DNA of 64,000 nucleotides from Sphingobacterium siyangense (GTDB lineage Bacteria > Bacteroidota > Bacteroidia > Sphingobacteriales > Sphingobacteriaceae), in assembly GCF_007830445.1 (NCBI RefSeq), contig NZ_VLKR01000007.1:1-64000 (forward strand). Reading direction: 5' to 3'. Positions within the stretch are counted from its first letter, which is position 1. Every line of letters starts with the position of its first letter. Position numbers and translations under genes: made by a program. This document shows positions 43,801 to 52,435 of this stretch, piece after piece. The notes under the pieces were generated by a model. It made no database searches and was not told the origin of the DNA. It was given only the letters and a program-made list of their open reading frames with translations.

Positions 43801-43966
43801 GAGTATTTCTAAAGTGAGATTCTTTGGTATAGTTGACAATGTAGCCCGTTGGCAAAAATCAAAAAAATTGCCTGATGCCGAGGCAGTAAACCCATATGGA
43901 GAGTATAACGGTGGGGGTTATCCTATTCCAAGAAAATATACATTAGGATTTGAACTAACTTTTTAA
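40829..43966 (+). CDS. SusC/RagA-family TonB-linked outer membrane protein (second)
   Basis: The 1045-residue protein has a signal peptide (about 1-20), a carboxypeptidase-regulatory-like domain (ITGTVRDKNGKQLAGVTLR), LDEAVVIGYQST, NPLYVIDGVPQPTEQF, SVDVLRDASAAAIYGSRAANGVI and a beta-barrel finishing YTLGFELTF. It forms the membrane channel with the SusD encoded 4 bp after it. The operon continues with a fasciclin protein and a DUF5007-like lipoprotein, a set common in glycan-uptake loci of Sphingobacteriaceae. Confidence 0.95.
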   Translation: MKKIVLFLSVFLTSLIALGQQITGTVRDKNGKQLAGVTLRNTSTSNSTQTDDQGNFKISGKVGDVLETSFIGYERARQPIPATGKMTFTLVETLSILDEAVVIGYQSTSRKKATAAISSISGKDLENLPAASFDMLLQGRLAGVNVQNFSGAPGASPTLAVRGTSAVSLNYSNDDYYNVISNPLYVIDGVPQPTEQFVGPNTGTGTNYLAGLNPNDIESVDVLRDASAAAIYGSRAANGVIMITTKKGRNGDPRFMLTGYGGLTQRPELREVTLGRTEREQKMTILKNQLSSNDFRNLPFMLTDSLNPAFNGNTDWQDLFYQKGKIKSADLSVSGGSAISSYRFSGNYYDEAGIIKATGFKRYTGRLNLSSKAINERLTINPIVAYSYNKRARGSGSDVSPIALSAGSMPSSLFNLSDAKKAYLLGTYDSSLDNNESSNLNTNLNLIFNIAPGLTFTSQSAYIKDMANRAYNRPSALMSGAGNYSSAYSYENSQVRISNFLTYVKQFGKHSLNVLLGQEAEKNRMQNVSAWGSQGVSDQIQVVTGFLQNNIGANSDLQKWSQLSYLGRFSYDFDSKYLFSGAVRADGSSRFGENNKWGYFPSASVGWILTEEDFLKNNPTFTLLKIRGSYGLTGSLPSSNYLQYNLYNVNNGGYQGNSGATSYNGQVAITPNFRNGVAQKNLSWERNRQWNLGVDMELYRGRFTAMVDVFNKENYDGLFDVMLPVTSGYDYAKTNSVGIRNSGVDIQLSADVLPRSSALTWRSNLNISYVKNRIMNLPNGGRDMVMDGDRFDKSHILSVGSPINAFYLYKTLGVFATLDDIPVNPYTGERYRNSNGTFNPGDFYFEDVDGDYFVDVFNSGINPDKRAIGDPNFKWTGGWNNVFNYKDFSLTLFFTYGFGRDVLNLFESDQFNNSTSGDAVSNFTYYSIRDLDKLNIWRQPGDKAEYAKYDIGTYRYYYTSAQTFFLENGSYMRFKNLIFSYNLPERISKKWSISKVRFFGIVDNVARWQKSKKLPDAEAVNPYGEYNGGGYPIPRKYTLGFELTF

Positions 43967-43970
43967 GACG

Positions 43971-45584
43971 ATGAAAAGATTTTTTTTAAACTATAGACTA
44001 GCTGTGCTACTGATGCTGGTTTTCTTGCTAGGGTCATGTAAAAAGTTTTTGGTGGAAGAACCTGTCAATTCAACCTTTGCGGGTGCGTATTGGAAAAGCT
44101 CCGGCGATTTGAGAAGTGCTATGGCCGGTAACTATGCCTTGGTGCGGGATGTGATGAATTCTGGTAACTGGAATCCGAGTCCTCGATACTTTATGTATGG
44201 CGATGCAATTGCCAAGAATTATTTTACAATCCAGTATAATGGCGATGGTCTGGAAGGAATTCAAGACGGAGATTTCACATTTCAATACAACGTAGAAAAT
44301 TTCGGAGACTGGACCAAGTATTATAAAGCGATTACGATGAGCAATATCCTTATTAATCGAGTTCCTAAGGTAGCGGACGACTTGCTGACCGATGTGACCA
44401 ATCCGACGAAATTCAAAAATGAGATGCTCGGAGAGGCCTATTTTTTACGGGCGTTCACTTATTTTATGATGCTACGTGTTTGGGGAGATGTCCCCTTGGT
44501 AACTGAAGAATACGATGATCCTATTTCTGCTCCGGAATTAGCACGAAGTACCAAAAAAGAGGTTATGGCGCAGATTGAGAAGGACGCACTGTTGGCACAT
44601 GAACTGCTACCTTGGCAATATTCACTTGTTGGGAATGCGAAAGTTACAGCCAATAAAGGCGCAGTGAATGCATTGTTAGCACATTTTTACCTTTGGAAGG
44701 CCACAATGAGCGATGTCAATTCAAACCAACCGGATCTCGAAGCGGTAGACAAAGCCGATAAAGCCATCGATGAAATCTTAAATAATGGTATGTATTCACT
44801 GACTGATACATCCAATTATTACAAGACTTTCGAAGGACTTTCGAGTGAGGGTATTTTTGAAATTGCAATGAGTGAAAATACGCGTGAAGGAACCAACCAG
44901 CATATTGCCAATATGTTTTTGAGAACTGCGCAGCTGGCAACTACTGGAACAAATTCGAGGTGTTATGTCAATGCAGATTATCTGACAAATCATTTTTATA
45001 AAATAGACCAAGTTTGGGATTGGTATTGGAATACAAGTTTGCAGCAGTGGGAGTGGAAAGCGATGCCTTCACAGGTCTTTGACGATAGCGATATTCGCTG
45101 TCGACGTAATTTTACAGATTTAAACAGCGATAAAGCTACTTGCATAAAATATCAAAGTGTTGTCTATCGTAATCCATCACAAAAGCAAGATCCTTATGTT
45201 AGCAATAATTTGATTGTCTTTAGGTTAGCGGATATGCGCTTGTTGAAAGCCGAAATTGCACTCTACAGAAATCAAGTCTCTAAAGCGATAGATATCATCA
45301 ATGAATTTAGAAAAAGGAATGGCGCCGATGAATCTGCATTCGTGGATAATACATCGAGTAAAGACGATGTCATGTACGAATATATTATTGAAAGAGGTAA
45401 GGAACTTTATCTCGAAGGGCATATTTTTTATGATCTATTGCGAACAAAGCAATACAGCAATTTTGTTCCATGGCTTTCAGAATCCCGTTTTCGTCAAGAA
45501 GGATTTTATTGGCCGATTAATCCAGCCCTATTCAAAAATAATAACAAGTTGACACAGACCTCTTACTGGAGAGGAAAGGTTTAA
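43971..45584 (+). CDS. SusD/RagB-family outer membrane lipoprotein (second)
   Basis: The 537-residue protein has a lipobox Cys23 (LLGSCKKFLVEEP) and the SusD landmarks GEAYFLRAFTYFMMLRVWGDVPLV, VNALLAHFYLWKA and ERGKELYLEGHIFYDLLRTKQY near the C-terminus. It should bind the oligosaccharide at the cell surface and close the SusC channel encoded upstream. Confidence 0.94.
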   Translation: MKRFFLNYRLAVLLMLVFLLGSCKKFLVEEPVNSTFAGAYWKSSGDLRSAMAGNYALVRDVMNSGNWNPSPRYFMYGDAIAKNYFTIQYNGDGLEGIQDGDFTFQYNVENFGDWTKYYKAITMSNILINRVPKVADDLLTDVTNPTKFKNEMLGEAYFLRAFTYFMMLRVWGDVPLVTEEYDDPISAPELARSTKKEVMAQIEKDALLAHELLPWQYSLVGNAKVTANKGAVNALLAHFYLWKATMSDVNSNQPDLEAVDKADKAIDEILNNGMYSLTDTSNYYKTFEGLSSEGIFEIAMSENTREGTNQHIANMFLRTAQLATTGTNSRCYVNADYLTNHFYKIDQVWDWYWNTSLQQWEWKAMPSQVFDDSDIRCRRNFTDLNSDKATCIKYQSVVYRNPSQKQDPYVSNNLIVFRLADMRLLKAEIALYRNQVSKAIDIINEFRKRNGADESAFVDNTSSKDDVMYEYIIERGKELYLEGHIFYDLLRTKQYSNFVPWLSESRFRQEGFYWPINPALFKNNNKLTQTSYWRGKV

Positions 45585-45602
45585 GCACTAACTAAAAGAA
45601 TT

Positions 45603-46286
45603 ATGAAAAAGATAACAGGATTGTTTGCGTCGTTATTGATCTTTCTTTTTGCTTGTAAGAAAGATAATTACAAAGTAGATGGAGGAAAGAGCGACGCCCA
45701 CGTGAATCAGACAACCTATGATTTTTTAAAGCAGCACGGTAGCTTTGATTCATTGGTTAAGATTATAGATCGCGCTGGTATTAAAGATATTGTCAATTCG
45801 GATGTCACTTTCTTTGCAACGAGTGATTATGGCGTACGGGATTATGTAGCCGCCAAAAAACAACAAAAGATCATTGAAGTAGGAAACGAAAATATTCAGT
45901 TCGGGATAAATAACATCCCAGTCAAGGAATTACGCGATTCGATGATGATTTATCTATTCGATGGAAAGATTACAAGAGAGAATCTCAGCCCGGATAATAA
46001 ATATTTTGTGAGCAAGCTTGGCGCGATCCCAAATGTCAGGTTCAATATTAAGTTGCGCAGAACACGTGATTACAGCGATTATTTGGATTATGTAGACTAT
46101 CTCAATTTTACAAAGGTTATCGGGACTCTTGATGCTGAAGAACCAGATTATAATGCGATTCCCAAAGATCAGCTCGATAAATCCTATGATTGTCAAACCT
46201 CAGGAATTATTACGACGACAGGTGTATTGCATGTATTGCAAAACACGCATCGTTTATTTTTTAACGCCGGAAAAATGGCTGACTAA
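45603..46286 (+). CDS. fasciclin-domain lipoprotein
   Basis: The 227-residue protein has Cys18 of a lipobox (LFACKKDNYKV). The fasciclin fold follows, with HGSFDSLVKIIDRAGIKDIVNSDVTFFATSDYGVRDYV and a final GIITTTGVLHVLQNTHRLFF (the conserved H2 box, G...VLHVL...). Fasciclin domains mediate surface interactions. In SusC/SusD operons such proteins are thought to be accessory surface lipoproteins; the exact role is unknown. Confidence 0.82.
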   Translation: MKKITGLFASLLIFLFACKKDNYKVDGGKSDAHVNQTTYDFLKQHGSFDSLVKIIDRAGIKDIVNSDVTFFATSDYGVRDYVAAKKQQKIIEVGNENIQFGINNIPVKELRDSMMIYLFDGKITRENLSPDNKYFVSKLGAIPNVRFNIKLRRTRDYSDYLDYVDYLNFTKVIGTLDAEEPDYNAIPKDQLDKSYDCQTSGIITTTGVLHVLQNTHRLFFNAGKMAD

Positions 46287-46294
46287 AAACAGAT

Positions 46295-47284
46295 ATGAAA
46301 ACGAATTTAAAAATTTTATATAGCCTAGTGTTTGTTTTTACACTGACTTCTGGGTGCAAAAAAATTGAAAACGGCTTTTTGAGTGAAGGTATCCGTTATA
46401 AAGACAATACCATCTTTTGTAAACGTGGGATGTCGCTTACGATGTCTGACCGTATCAATACAGATGGCTCCACTCCGCCCTATACATTCGAATTGTTAAA
46501 TTTAAAGGATGAAGCAACAGGTCAGCCCGCACCGGATGTCTTTTTTAAAGAATTTGACATTCTAACCTTTAAGCCTGGTTTAGTATTCAATGCCGAGACA
46601 GATACCACGGTCGAGCTTCTCAATAAAAAGAGAGAAACAGTAAAAAAGGCTCCGATGGAATTCAATACCGTCAGTGGACAGCTGGTTTTTAATCGAGCTT
46701 CTGCCAACCTACCTCTAGGGCGTTTTAATTTTGATGTCAAAATGACCAATCCAAGAGGAGAACGGGTATTCCCTAAATTGGCAACCATTGAGATTGTAGA
46801 GCCCACGATTGATGATATGTTTAAAGTAACATATCAGGCGGCGTCAGGATCAAGTGCTGCTGAAGTTTTTACTGGGATCACGGCTCCAAAGGTGACTTGT
46901 ACAAAAATTTCAAACGATGGCGCTCGTGTTATTCTAAAGATCGTCGATAAAAATGGAAATGCATTCAATCCTAAAAATGGAGAAGTGATCAAAAGAGGGG
47001 ATCGTCCGATGTTTGAATCTCATGTGAAGTTTAATCCCGTACAGGTTACAGATAATTCAATGATCTGTGATTTTGAAGTAGCCCCCTTTCCATTGGCTAA
47101 ATTAATTGGAAAAGATGGAACAGATTGGGGATTTCTCAATTATTATCGCATCCCAATGAAGTATGCACAGATAGATGGGTTGAGTGCTAATAATGTTAAC
47201 CCCGTATTTGGATTCCAACTATTGATGGAAGGTACTTATGAGGTTCAGGTGAAACTGCCAACAGTAACGCGTATAACACAATAA
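46295..47284 (+). CDS. DUF5007-like surface lipoprotein
   Basis: The 329-residue protein has lipobox Cys21 (TLTSGCKKIENGFLSEG). The order GIRYKDNTIFCKRGMSLTMSDRINTDGSTPPYTFELLNL resembles DUF5007 proteins that follow fasciclin genes in Sphingobacteriaceae PUL-like operons. The later part is beta-rich with repeated sandwich-like strands. It probably binds glycan outside the cell. It is last in the operon; a GC-rich hairpin follows at 47290. Confidence 0.7.
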   Translation: MKTNLKILYSLVFVFTLTSGCKKIENGFLSEGIRYKDNTIFCKRGMSLTMSDRINTDGSTPPYTFELLNLKDEATGQPAPDVFFKEFDILTFKPGLVFNAETDTTVELLNKKRETVKKAPMEFNTVSGQLVFNRASANLPLGRFNFDVKMTNPRGERVFPKLATIEIVEPTIDDMFKVTYQAASGSSAAEVFTGITAPKVTCTKISNDGARVILKIVDKNGNAFNPKNGEVIKRGDRPMFESHVKFNPVQVTDNSMICDFEVAPFPLAKLIGKDGTDWGFLNYYRIPMKYAQIDGLSANNVNPVFGFQLLMEGTYEVQVKLPTVTRITQ

Positions 47285-47289
47285 CGATT

Positions 47290-47322
47290 AGGGGGGGCAA
47301 AGCGGGGCTCCCCTTGTTTTTA
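47290..47322 (+). terminator. terminator of the second SusC/SusD operon
   Basis: AGGGG and CCCCT arms with a purine-rich interior are followed by TTGTTTTTAA, 5 nt after the stop. The long G run (seven G) makes the exact pairing uncertain. Confidence 0.5.
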
Positions 47323-47472
47323 ATAGATCCAAAAGATCAAAGTGCAAAAATTATCCAATAATGAGCAAATCTTGATATTTTATTTGATCTCAGATTGACG
47401 TATAATAAATATGTTGTGTTTGTTATTTATATTTAGTAAACCAATGTTGAGTACCCTAAATACCGACGCACT

Positions 47473-48378
47473 ATGAAAACACTACAGTTTAATATCCCCG
47501 TGATACAAGGACAGAGTATAACTGTTCAAGAGGATATATCGGAATCTTTCTACCCGCATTTGCATCGTCATCAAGAAGCGCAACTGATGTGGATTACAAA
47601 GGGAAGAGGTGTATTGCTCGTGGATGAAACCTTGCATAGCTTTAAAGAAAACGATATCTTCTTCATTGGCGCAAACCAGGCGCATGTATTTAAATCTGTT
47701 TCCGAAGATAAGGCGAGCGATGCGGCACGTTCGATTTCCATATTTTTTGATCCTGCTGGGAGATTAAAACAGCTCTTTATGTTGGGCGAATTTGAACCAT
47801 TGGAGCAATTTTTAAAACAGGATTCCAGGGGGTTTAAGATTCCTAAGATGGATTTCGAAGTGGTATCTAAGCGTATTATGTTGTTAAAACAAGCCGAAAA
47901 GATAGATAAAATGATGCATTTCTTTTATTTGTTAAGAACACTATCTCAAATTTCAAAGAGAACAGATTCACTCTGTCCTGAACCCATGGAGGCTGCCGTC
48001 TGTTCGATTGGAAAAAATAACCGAATTGAAAAGGTTTGTCATTATATCAATACACATTTTAAACATGGGCTTACTTTAGAGAGTGTAGCAGAAAGTGCAC
48101 ACTTGTCGCCACAGGCATTCTGCCGTTATTTCAAAAAACACTGTGGAATTACCTTAGTTGGTTATCTAAACCGGATACGAATTAATGAGGTTTGCAGTCA
48201 ATTGGGAAAAGATCATTTACATTTGGAAAATATCTCATTTATCGCTTATAACTGTGGCTTCAATAGCATTACAAATTTTAACCGCGTATTTAAACAGATT
48301 ATCGGCTGCACACCGAAAGAGTATATTTTGCGCTATGATCAGCGATATACAGAAAATACAATTGTTTCATATGTTTAG
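47473..48378 (+). CDS. AraC-family regulator of the glycan locus
   Basis: The 301-residue protein has an N-terminal cupin (FYPHLHRHQEAQLMWITKGRGVLLVDETLHSFKENDIFFIGANQAHVF) and a C-terminal double helix-turn-helix (LTLESVAESAHLSPQAFCRYFKKHCG, ISFIAYNCGFNSITNFNRVFKQIIGCTPKEY). It sits between the SusC/SusD operon and the convergent alpha-L-rhamnosidase gene, so it is the natural candidate for controlling both. Confidence 0.9.
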   Translation: MKTLQFNIPVIQGQSITVQEDISESFYPHLHRHQEAQLMWITKGRGVLLVDETLHSFKENDIFFIGANQAHVFKSVSEDKASDAARSISIFFDPAGRLKQLFMLGEFEPLEQFLKQDSRGFKIPKMDFEVVSKRIMLLKQAEKIDKMMHFFYLLRTLSQISKRTDSLCPEPMEAAVCSIGKNNRIEKVCHYINTHFKHGLTLESVAESAHLSPQAFCRYFKKHCGITLVGYLNRIRINEVCSQLGKDHLHLENISFIAYNCGFNSITNFNRVFKQIIGCTPKEYILRYDQRYTENTIVSYV

Positions 48379-48382
48379 TTTA

Positions 48383-48408
48383 AGGCCACGTCGTGAGACG
48401 TGGCTTTT
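48383..48408. terminator. bidirectional terminator between AraC and rhamnosidase genes
   Basis: GCCACGTC and GACGTGGC arms with a GTGA loop are flanked by A and T runs on the two sides. It lies between convergent genes. Confidence 0.75.
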
Positions 48409-48412
48409 ATGC

Positions 48413-51061
48413 TTATTTGACACTACTTTCAAAATGATAAGTACCCGAACCTATATCGTGGCTGGAATCAACGAGTACAATTTTTGCCCGTGTATTTGCC
48501 GGGACGGTGACATCTAGTTTCAATAGATTATTCTCTAACAGCCAGGCCGATTTTACCGTACCGTACACCGTTTCAAGTTCTGCAGATGCATGTGTTAATT
48601 TACCACCCGGTTTTGGAGCAATAACGATAGATTTAAAACCCGGAGCATCTGCTGCCGAGTTAATTCCAGCTATTGTTCGATACATCCAGTCGCCAATAGC
48701 GCCATAGGCGTAATGGTTATAGGAGTTCATGTCTGGAGTTTGAAAAGATCCATCAGGTTTGATACCATCCCATCTTTCCCAGATGGTGGTAGCGCCCATT
48801 TTCACTGGGTAGAGCCACGAGGGATAACTCTCTTGCATCAATAGATCGTATGCAACGTCATTGTGTCCAAATCGAGTCAAGACATGGCATATATAAGGGG
48901 TACCCAAGAAACCTGTCGTGAGGTGGTTGCCATAATCCCGGATGTTGGTAACAAGGCGATCAGCACATGCGGCTCGTAATCCTTCAGGCAACATATCAAA
49001 TTGCAGTGCCAGTACATAAGCCGTCTGTGTACCGGATACGAGGCGACCTGTTGGAGTCATATACTCCTTTGCAAAGGCTGCTTTGATGTTAAAAAGTAAT
49101 GCCGTGTATTTGGCAACGTCTTCTTTTTTGCCTAAGACCTCCGCTGCGTTAATCAGTAGTTGCGTCGAGTGAGCATAAAAAGTCTGTGCGATTAGATATT
49201 TATCGGTTACAGCGGCTCTTCCATCATTATCATCATTCGGACGGTAAAAAAGCCAATCCCCAAAATGAAAACCTGAATTCCAGAGATTATTTTTCGCAAC
49301 AGAAGTAATATAACCCACCCATTTTTGCATACTTTCGTATTGTGTTTCCAATATTCTGCGATCTCCATAAGCGCGATACATATCCCAAGGAATAATTGTG
49401 GCTACATCGGCCCAACCAGCTGACGCGCCATCATTGATCCCAAGTACATTTGGTACGACATGAGGAATGAGTCCGCTGGGTTGTTGGTCAGCTTTGACAT
49501 CCTTTAGCCATTTCGTAAAGAATCCTGCTACATCCATGTTGTAAGCAGCGGTATTCGCGAAAGCTTGTGCATCGCCTGTCCAACCTAAGCGTTCATCGCG
49601 TTGTGGACAGTCGGTAGGTACATCTACGAAATTTCCTTTTTGTCCCCATTGAATATTGTGCTGCAATTGGTTGATTAGGGGATTGGAAGTCGTAAATTTA
49701 CCCGTTGTCGCCATATCAGAATAGAGAGCCACGGCCGTTAGATCATCGGATTTTAATTCTCTGGGATAGCCCTCAACTTTAACATACCTAAAACCCTGAA
49801 AAGTAAAATGTGGCTCAAAGATTTGTTCGGCCCCACCTTTTAAAATATAGCTGTCCTGAGCCTTGGCAGATCGTAGATTTGTTGTATAAAAATTACCTTC
49901 TTTAGTAAGTACTTCAGCATGACTTAGTGTAATCTTTGTTCCAGTAGGGCCCTGTGCCTTTAACATCACCCATCCGACCAAATTTTGCCCAAAATCTACC
50001 ACAGTTTCCCCTTTTGGGGTTTTAAATATGCTGAGGGCTTTAAACTGCTCATGTTTCCTAACGGGAGGACCGCTCATCGCGATAAGCTTTTCCGTTCCTT
50101 TGTTCATCACATTTACATTCTTCCAGTTGCTATCTTCTTTAAAATCAATATTATCCCATCCAGTAATCTCCATTCTAGCATCGTAAATCTCTCCATCATA
50201 GATATCCGACGCCATAATAGGCCCATAAGTATACTTCCAGTTCTCATCCGTATTTATTGTTTCCCTTGTGCCGTCGGTATATTCGACCTCAAGTTGTAAA
50301 AGCAGTCCCCTTGTATCGCCATAGAAATTATGTTGGTTCCCAAAACCAATACGGCCTTTATACCAGCCATTGCCAAGACTTGCGCCCAACGCATTCGAAC
50401 CCACTCTAAGCAATGCTGTAACATCGTAAACTTGGTATTGCAAGTGGTTCTTGTAACTGGTCCATCCCGGAGCAAAATATGTGTCACTTATACGGACGCC
50501 GTTAAGCTTGGTTTCGTATAGGCCTTTTGCCGTAATGTAGGCCATCGCTGATTTTATCTTTTTTTTCAGGCTGAATTCTTTTCTGAAAAGTGGACTTCGG
50601 GACGAAGTGTCCTTTCCTGAGACAGTGATCCATTGTGCAGACCAATCTGAGGCAGAGATTCCCATTTGAAAGAATCCAATTGTGGACCAGGCAGATGTAT
50701 TGCCGTGATTGTCTGTTACCCGGACTTGCCAAAAATATTTTTTCTTTGACTGAAGGGGAGATCCCGCGTAGTCAATTAACACAGATTGGTCTGTGGAAGC
50801 ACGATGTTTCCAAACTAGATCTTTATCTTTATTTAAGAAAGTTTTGTTTGTTCCCACTCGGATTTCATATTCGGTTTGTTGTGTGTTTTTCTCCGTAGAG
50901 GTTATTTTCCAGCTCAATCTCGGAATCTCGGTTTCGATGGCTAATGGATTGCTCAGATGTTCTACCTTTAGGTCAATTACCGCTAGTTTTTGAGCGAAAG
51001 TGGAGAGATTTAGCACGATCAGAAGTCCTAATATTCCTAATTTTTGAAGCATAGTCTTCAT
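48413..51061 (-). CDS. GH78 alpha-L-rhamnosidase, secreted
   Basis: The 882-residue protein has a signal peptide, an Ig-like N-terminal domain (LSNPLAIETEIPRLSWKI...YEIRVGT), a carbohydrate-binding module (AYITAKGLYETKLNGVRISDTYFAPGWTSY), and the (alpha/alpha)6 catalytic barrel with DCPQRDERLGWTGDAQAF and TTIWERWDGIKPDG (catalytic Glu). This is the standard GH78 plan. The enzyme removes terminal L-rhamnose from pectic side chains, flavonoid glycosides or similar. Convergent with the AraC regulator of the neighbouring SusC/SusD operon. Confidence 0.93.
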   Translation of the reverse strand: MKTMLQKLGILGLLIVLNLSTFAQKLAVIDLKVEHLSNPLAIETEIPRLSWKITSTEKNTQQTEYEIRVGTNKTFLNKDKDLVWKHRASTDQSVLIDYAGSPLQSKKKYFWQVRVTDNHGNTSAWSTIGFFQMGISASDWSAQWITVSGKDTSSRSPLFRKEFSLKKKIKSAMAYITAKGLYETKLNGVRISDTYFAPGWTSYKNHLQYQVYDVTALLRVGSNALGASLGNGWYKGRIGFGNQHNFYGDTRGLLLQLEVEYTDGTRETINTDENWKYTYGPIMASDIYDGEIYDARMEITGWDNIDFKEDSNWKNVNVMNKGTEKLIAMSGPPVRKHEQFKALSIFKTPKGETVVDFGQNLVGWVMLKAQGPTGTKITLSHAEVLTKEGNFYTTNLRSAKAQDSYILKGGAEQIFEPHFTFQGFRYVKVEGYPRELKSDDLTAVALYSDMATTGKFTTSNPLINQLQHNIQWGQKGNFVDVPTDCPQRDERLGWTGDAQAFANTAAYNMDVAGFFTKWLKDVKADQQPSGLIPHVVPNVLGINDGASAGWADVATIIPWDMYRAYGDRRILETQYESMQKWVGYITSVAKNNLWNSGFHFGDWLFYRPNDDNDGRAAVTDKYLIAQTFYAHSTQLLINAAEVLGKKEDVAKYTALLFNIKAAFAKEYMTPTGRLVSGTQTAYVLALQFDMLPEGLRAACADRLVTNIRDYGNHLTTGFLGTPYICHVLTRFGHNDVAYDLLMQESYPSWLYPVKMGATTIWERWDGIKPDGSFQTPDMNSYNHYAYGAIGDWMYRTIAGINSAADAPGFKSIVIAPKPGGKLTHASAELETVYGTVKSAWLLENNLLKLDVTVPANTRAKIVLVDSSHDIGSGTYHFESSVK

Positions 51062-51276
51062 AGATGGTTTTATATTTGATTAATAACGTGTTGTTTGGAG
51101 TATAAAAGTAATATAGCTATTATCCGCAATAAATTTTATATAAGCGTCATGTACTATCCTGACACTAAAGAAAAACTTGTCTTATGCTAAGGTCGATTGG
51201 AAAATCTATCTATAAATTCGTTAATAATAACGGAAAATCGAGGTCGTGTTTAATATTCAAAAAATAAAAATTCGCA

Positions 51277-51720
51277 ATGGAAAATTATAGTCAAACTATC
51301 CAGTTGGGTGTAACAAAAGATCGGGTCTTTAAAGCACTAACCGATGAAATACCATTTTGGTGGACAACCATGTTTGAGGGCTCTTCCAATAAGAAGGACG
51401 ATAGATTTACAATTCGCTTTGGCGATCTTATTTACAAAGTAATGCAAGTGGAAGACTTACATGAAAATGCAAAAGTTGTTTGGCATGTCGAAGATTCATT
51501 GATAGCCCTTCCCGGATTGAAAAATCAAAAAGAATGGATTGGCACAACGATCGTTTGGGGCATCACAGAAAAAGAAAACGGGATTGTGTTGCAACTTGAA
51601 CATATTGGCTTATCCCCTGAAATCGAATGCTATGATATTTGTACAGATGGATGGCGACAATTTGTGAAAAGTTTAGAAGCATATATTGAAACAGGTAAAG
51701 GACAGCCTTTTTCGAATTGA
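51277..51720 (+). CDS. SRPBCC (AHSA1/START-like) domain protein
   Basis: The 147-residue protein begins YSQTIQLGVTKDRVFKALTDEIPFWWTTMFEG and has VWHVEDSLIALPGL, TTIVWGITEKENGIVLQLEHIGL and a C-terminal GWRQFVKSLEAYIETG, the AHSA1-like helix-grip fold. These proteins bind hydrophobic ligands or help other enzymes; no partner is adjacent. Confidence 0.85.
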   Translation: MENYSQTIQLGVTKDRVFKALTDEIPFWWTTMFEGSSNKKDDRFTIRFGDLIYKVMQVEDLHENAKVVWHVEDSLIALPGLKNQKEWIGTTIVWGITEKENGIVLQLEHIGLSPEIECYDICTDGWRQFVKSLEAYIETGKGQPFSN

Positions 51721-51949
51721 TCTTTGCTAGCATACCAAAATAATAAACTGTGAGCCTGCCCTTGGGGGCTCCAGCATCTGTTTCTCCTTCGAGATTAATA
51801 ATCCCTAAATCATTACCGCTATAATTTTTCTTTCTCCAAAAATACCATAGACTTGATTCTAAGCTGTCTATCACATATCCATTGGATCCCCGCTCATCTT
51901 CAGATTTACTCCTGATGTTTGTAGAATGACACGGTCGAAATAAAACCAC
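51721..51949 (-). pseudogene. ADP-ribosylglycohydrolase fragment
   Basis: On the minus strand, about 60 residues read NGYVIDSLESSLWYFWRKKNY, then IINLEGETDAGAPKGRLTVYYFG. This matches the conserved C-terminal part of DraG-like ADP-ribosylglycohydrolases (SGYVVDTLEAALW.F....F..A...AINLGGDTDT.GA.TGGLAG.YYG), with GGDTDT degenerated to EGETDA. There is no start and no N-terminal region. The gap 51721-52222 otherwise shows nothing. Confidence 0.55.
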
Positions 51950-52222
51950 TCCACTGTGGAAAAATTGATTGGATCTGAATTCAATGGAACTAGGATAGCT
52001 ACTATAATTTCTGGTGGAAGCTTTGTTAATTGTTTGATTAATTTATGAAAATAACAATTAAATTAATAATCTGATTAATGAAATATTTAAAATTATTTAC
52101 GATATTTGAATGAATTATAAAACTGCAAGAAAATAAAAATTAACATGCTTTCTGAACGATTGCTGGCCTATAAGACCTGTATCGATTTGTAAGATAAGTA
52201 TTTCTAGAATTGAATAAAAACA

Positions 52223-52435
52223 ATGGAGTATTTTTCCCAACTTGGATACCATTCTAACGAAATCGTAAAATTCGCTGCCGCTAGCGGAATCTTTTCCCTA
52301 CTTTTAAAATGTGGTGAAGTAATCCATTTTACACCACAAGATCCTGAGCATTTTAGAGCCTGGTTGATTGAAAAAAATATCGAAGATATTAAAAGCGAAA
52401 AACAGCAGCGAGAATTTTTGGGGACTAGCATTTAA
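52223..52435 (+). CDS. hypothetical 70-residue protein
   Basis: The short frame starts MEYFSQLGYHSNEIVKFAAASG and contains GEVIHFTPQDPEHFRAWLIEKNIEDIKSEKQ. The pattern (small beta hairpin, then F..WL...NI.DI) looks like a genuine small Bacteroidota protein rather than a chance frame. Its 3' 132 bp overlap, on the opposite strand, an unusually long C-terminal tail of the histidine kinase gene, so only one of the two is likely real there. Confidence 0.45.
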   Translation: MEYFSQLGYHSNEIVKFAAASGIFSLLLKCGEVIHFTPQDPEHFRAWLIEKNIEDIKSEKQQREFLGTSI

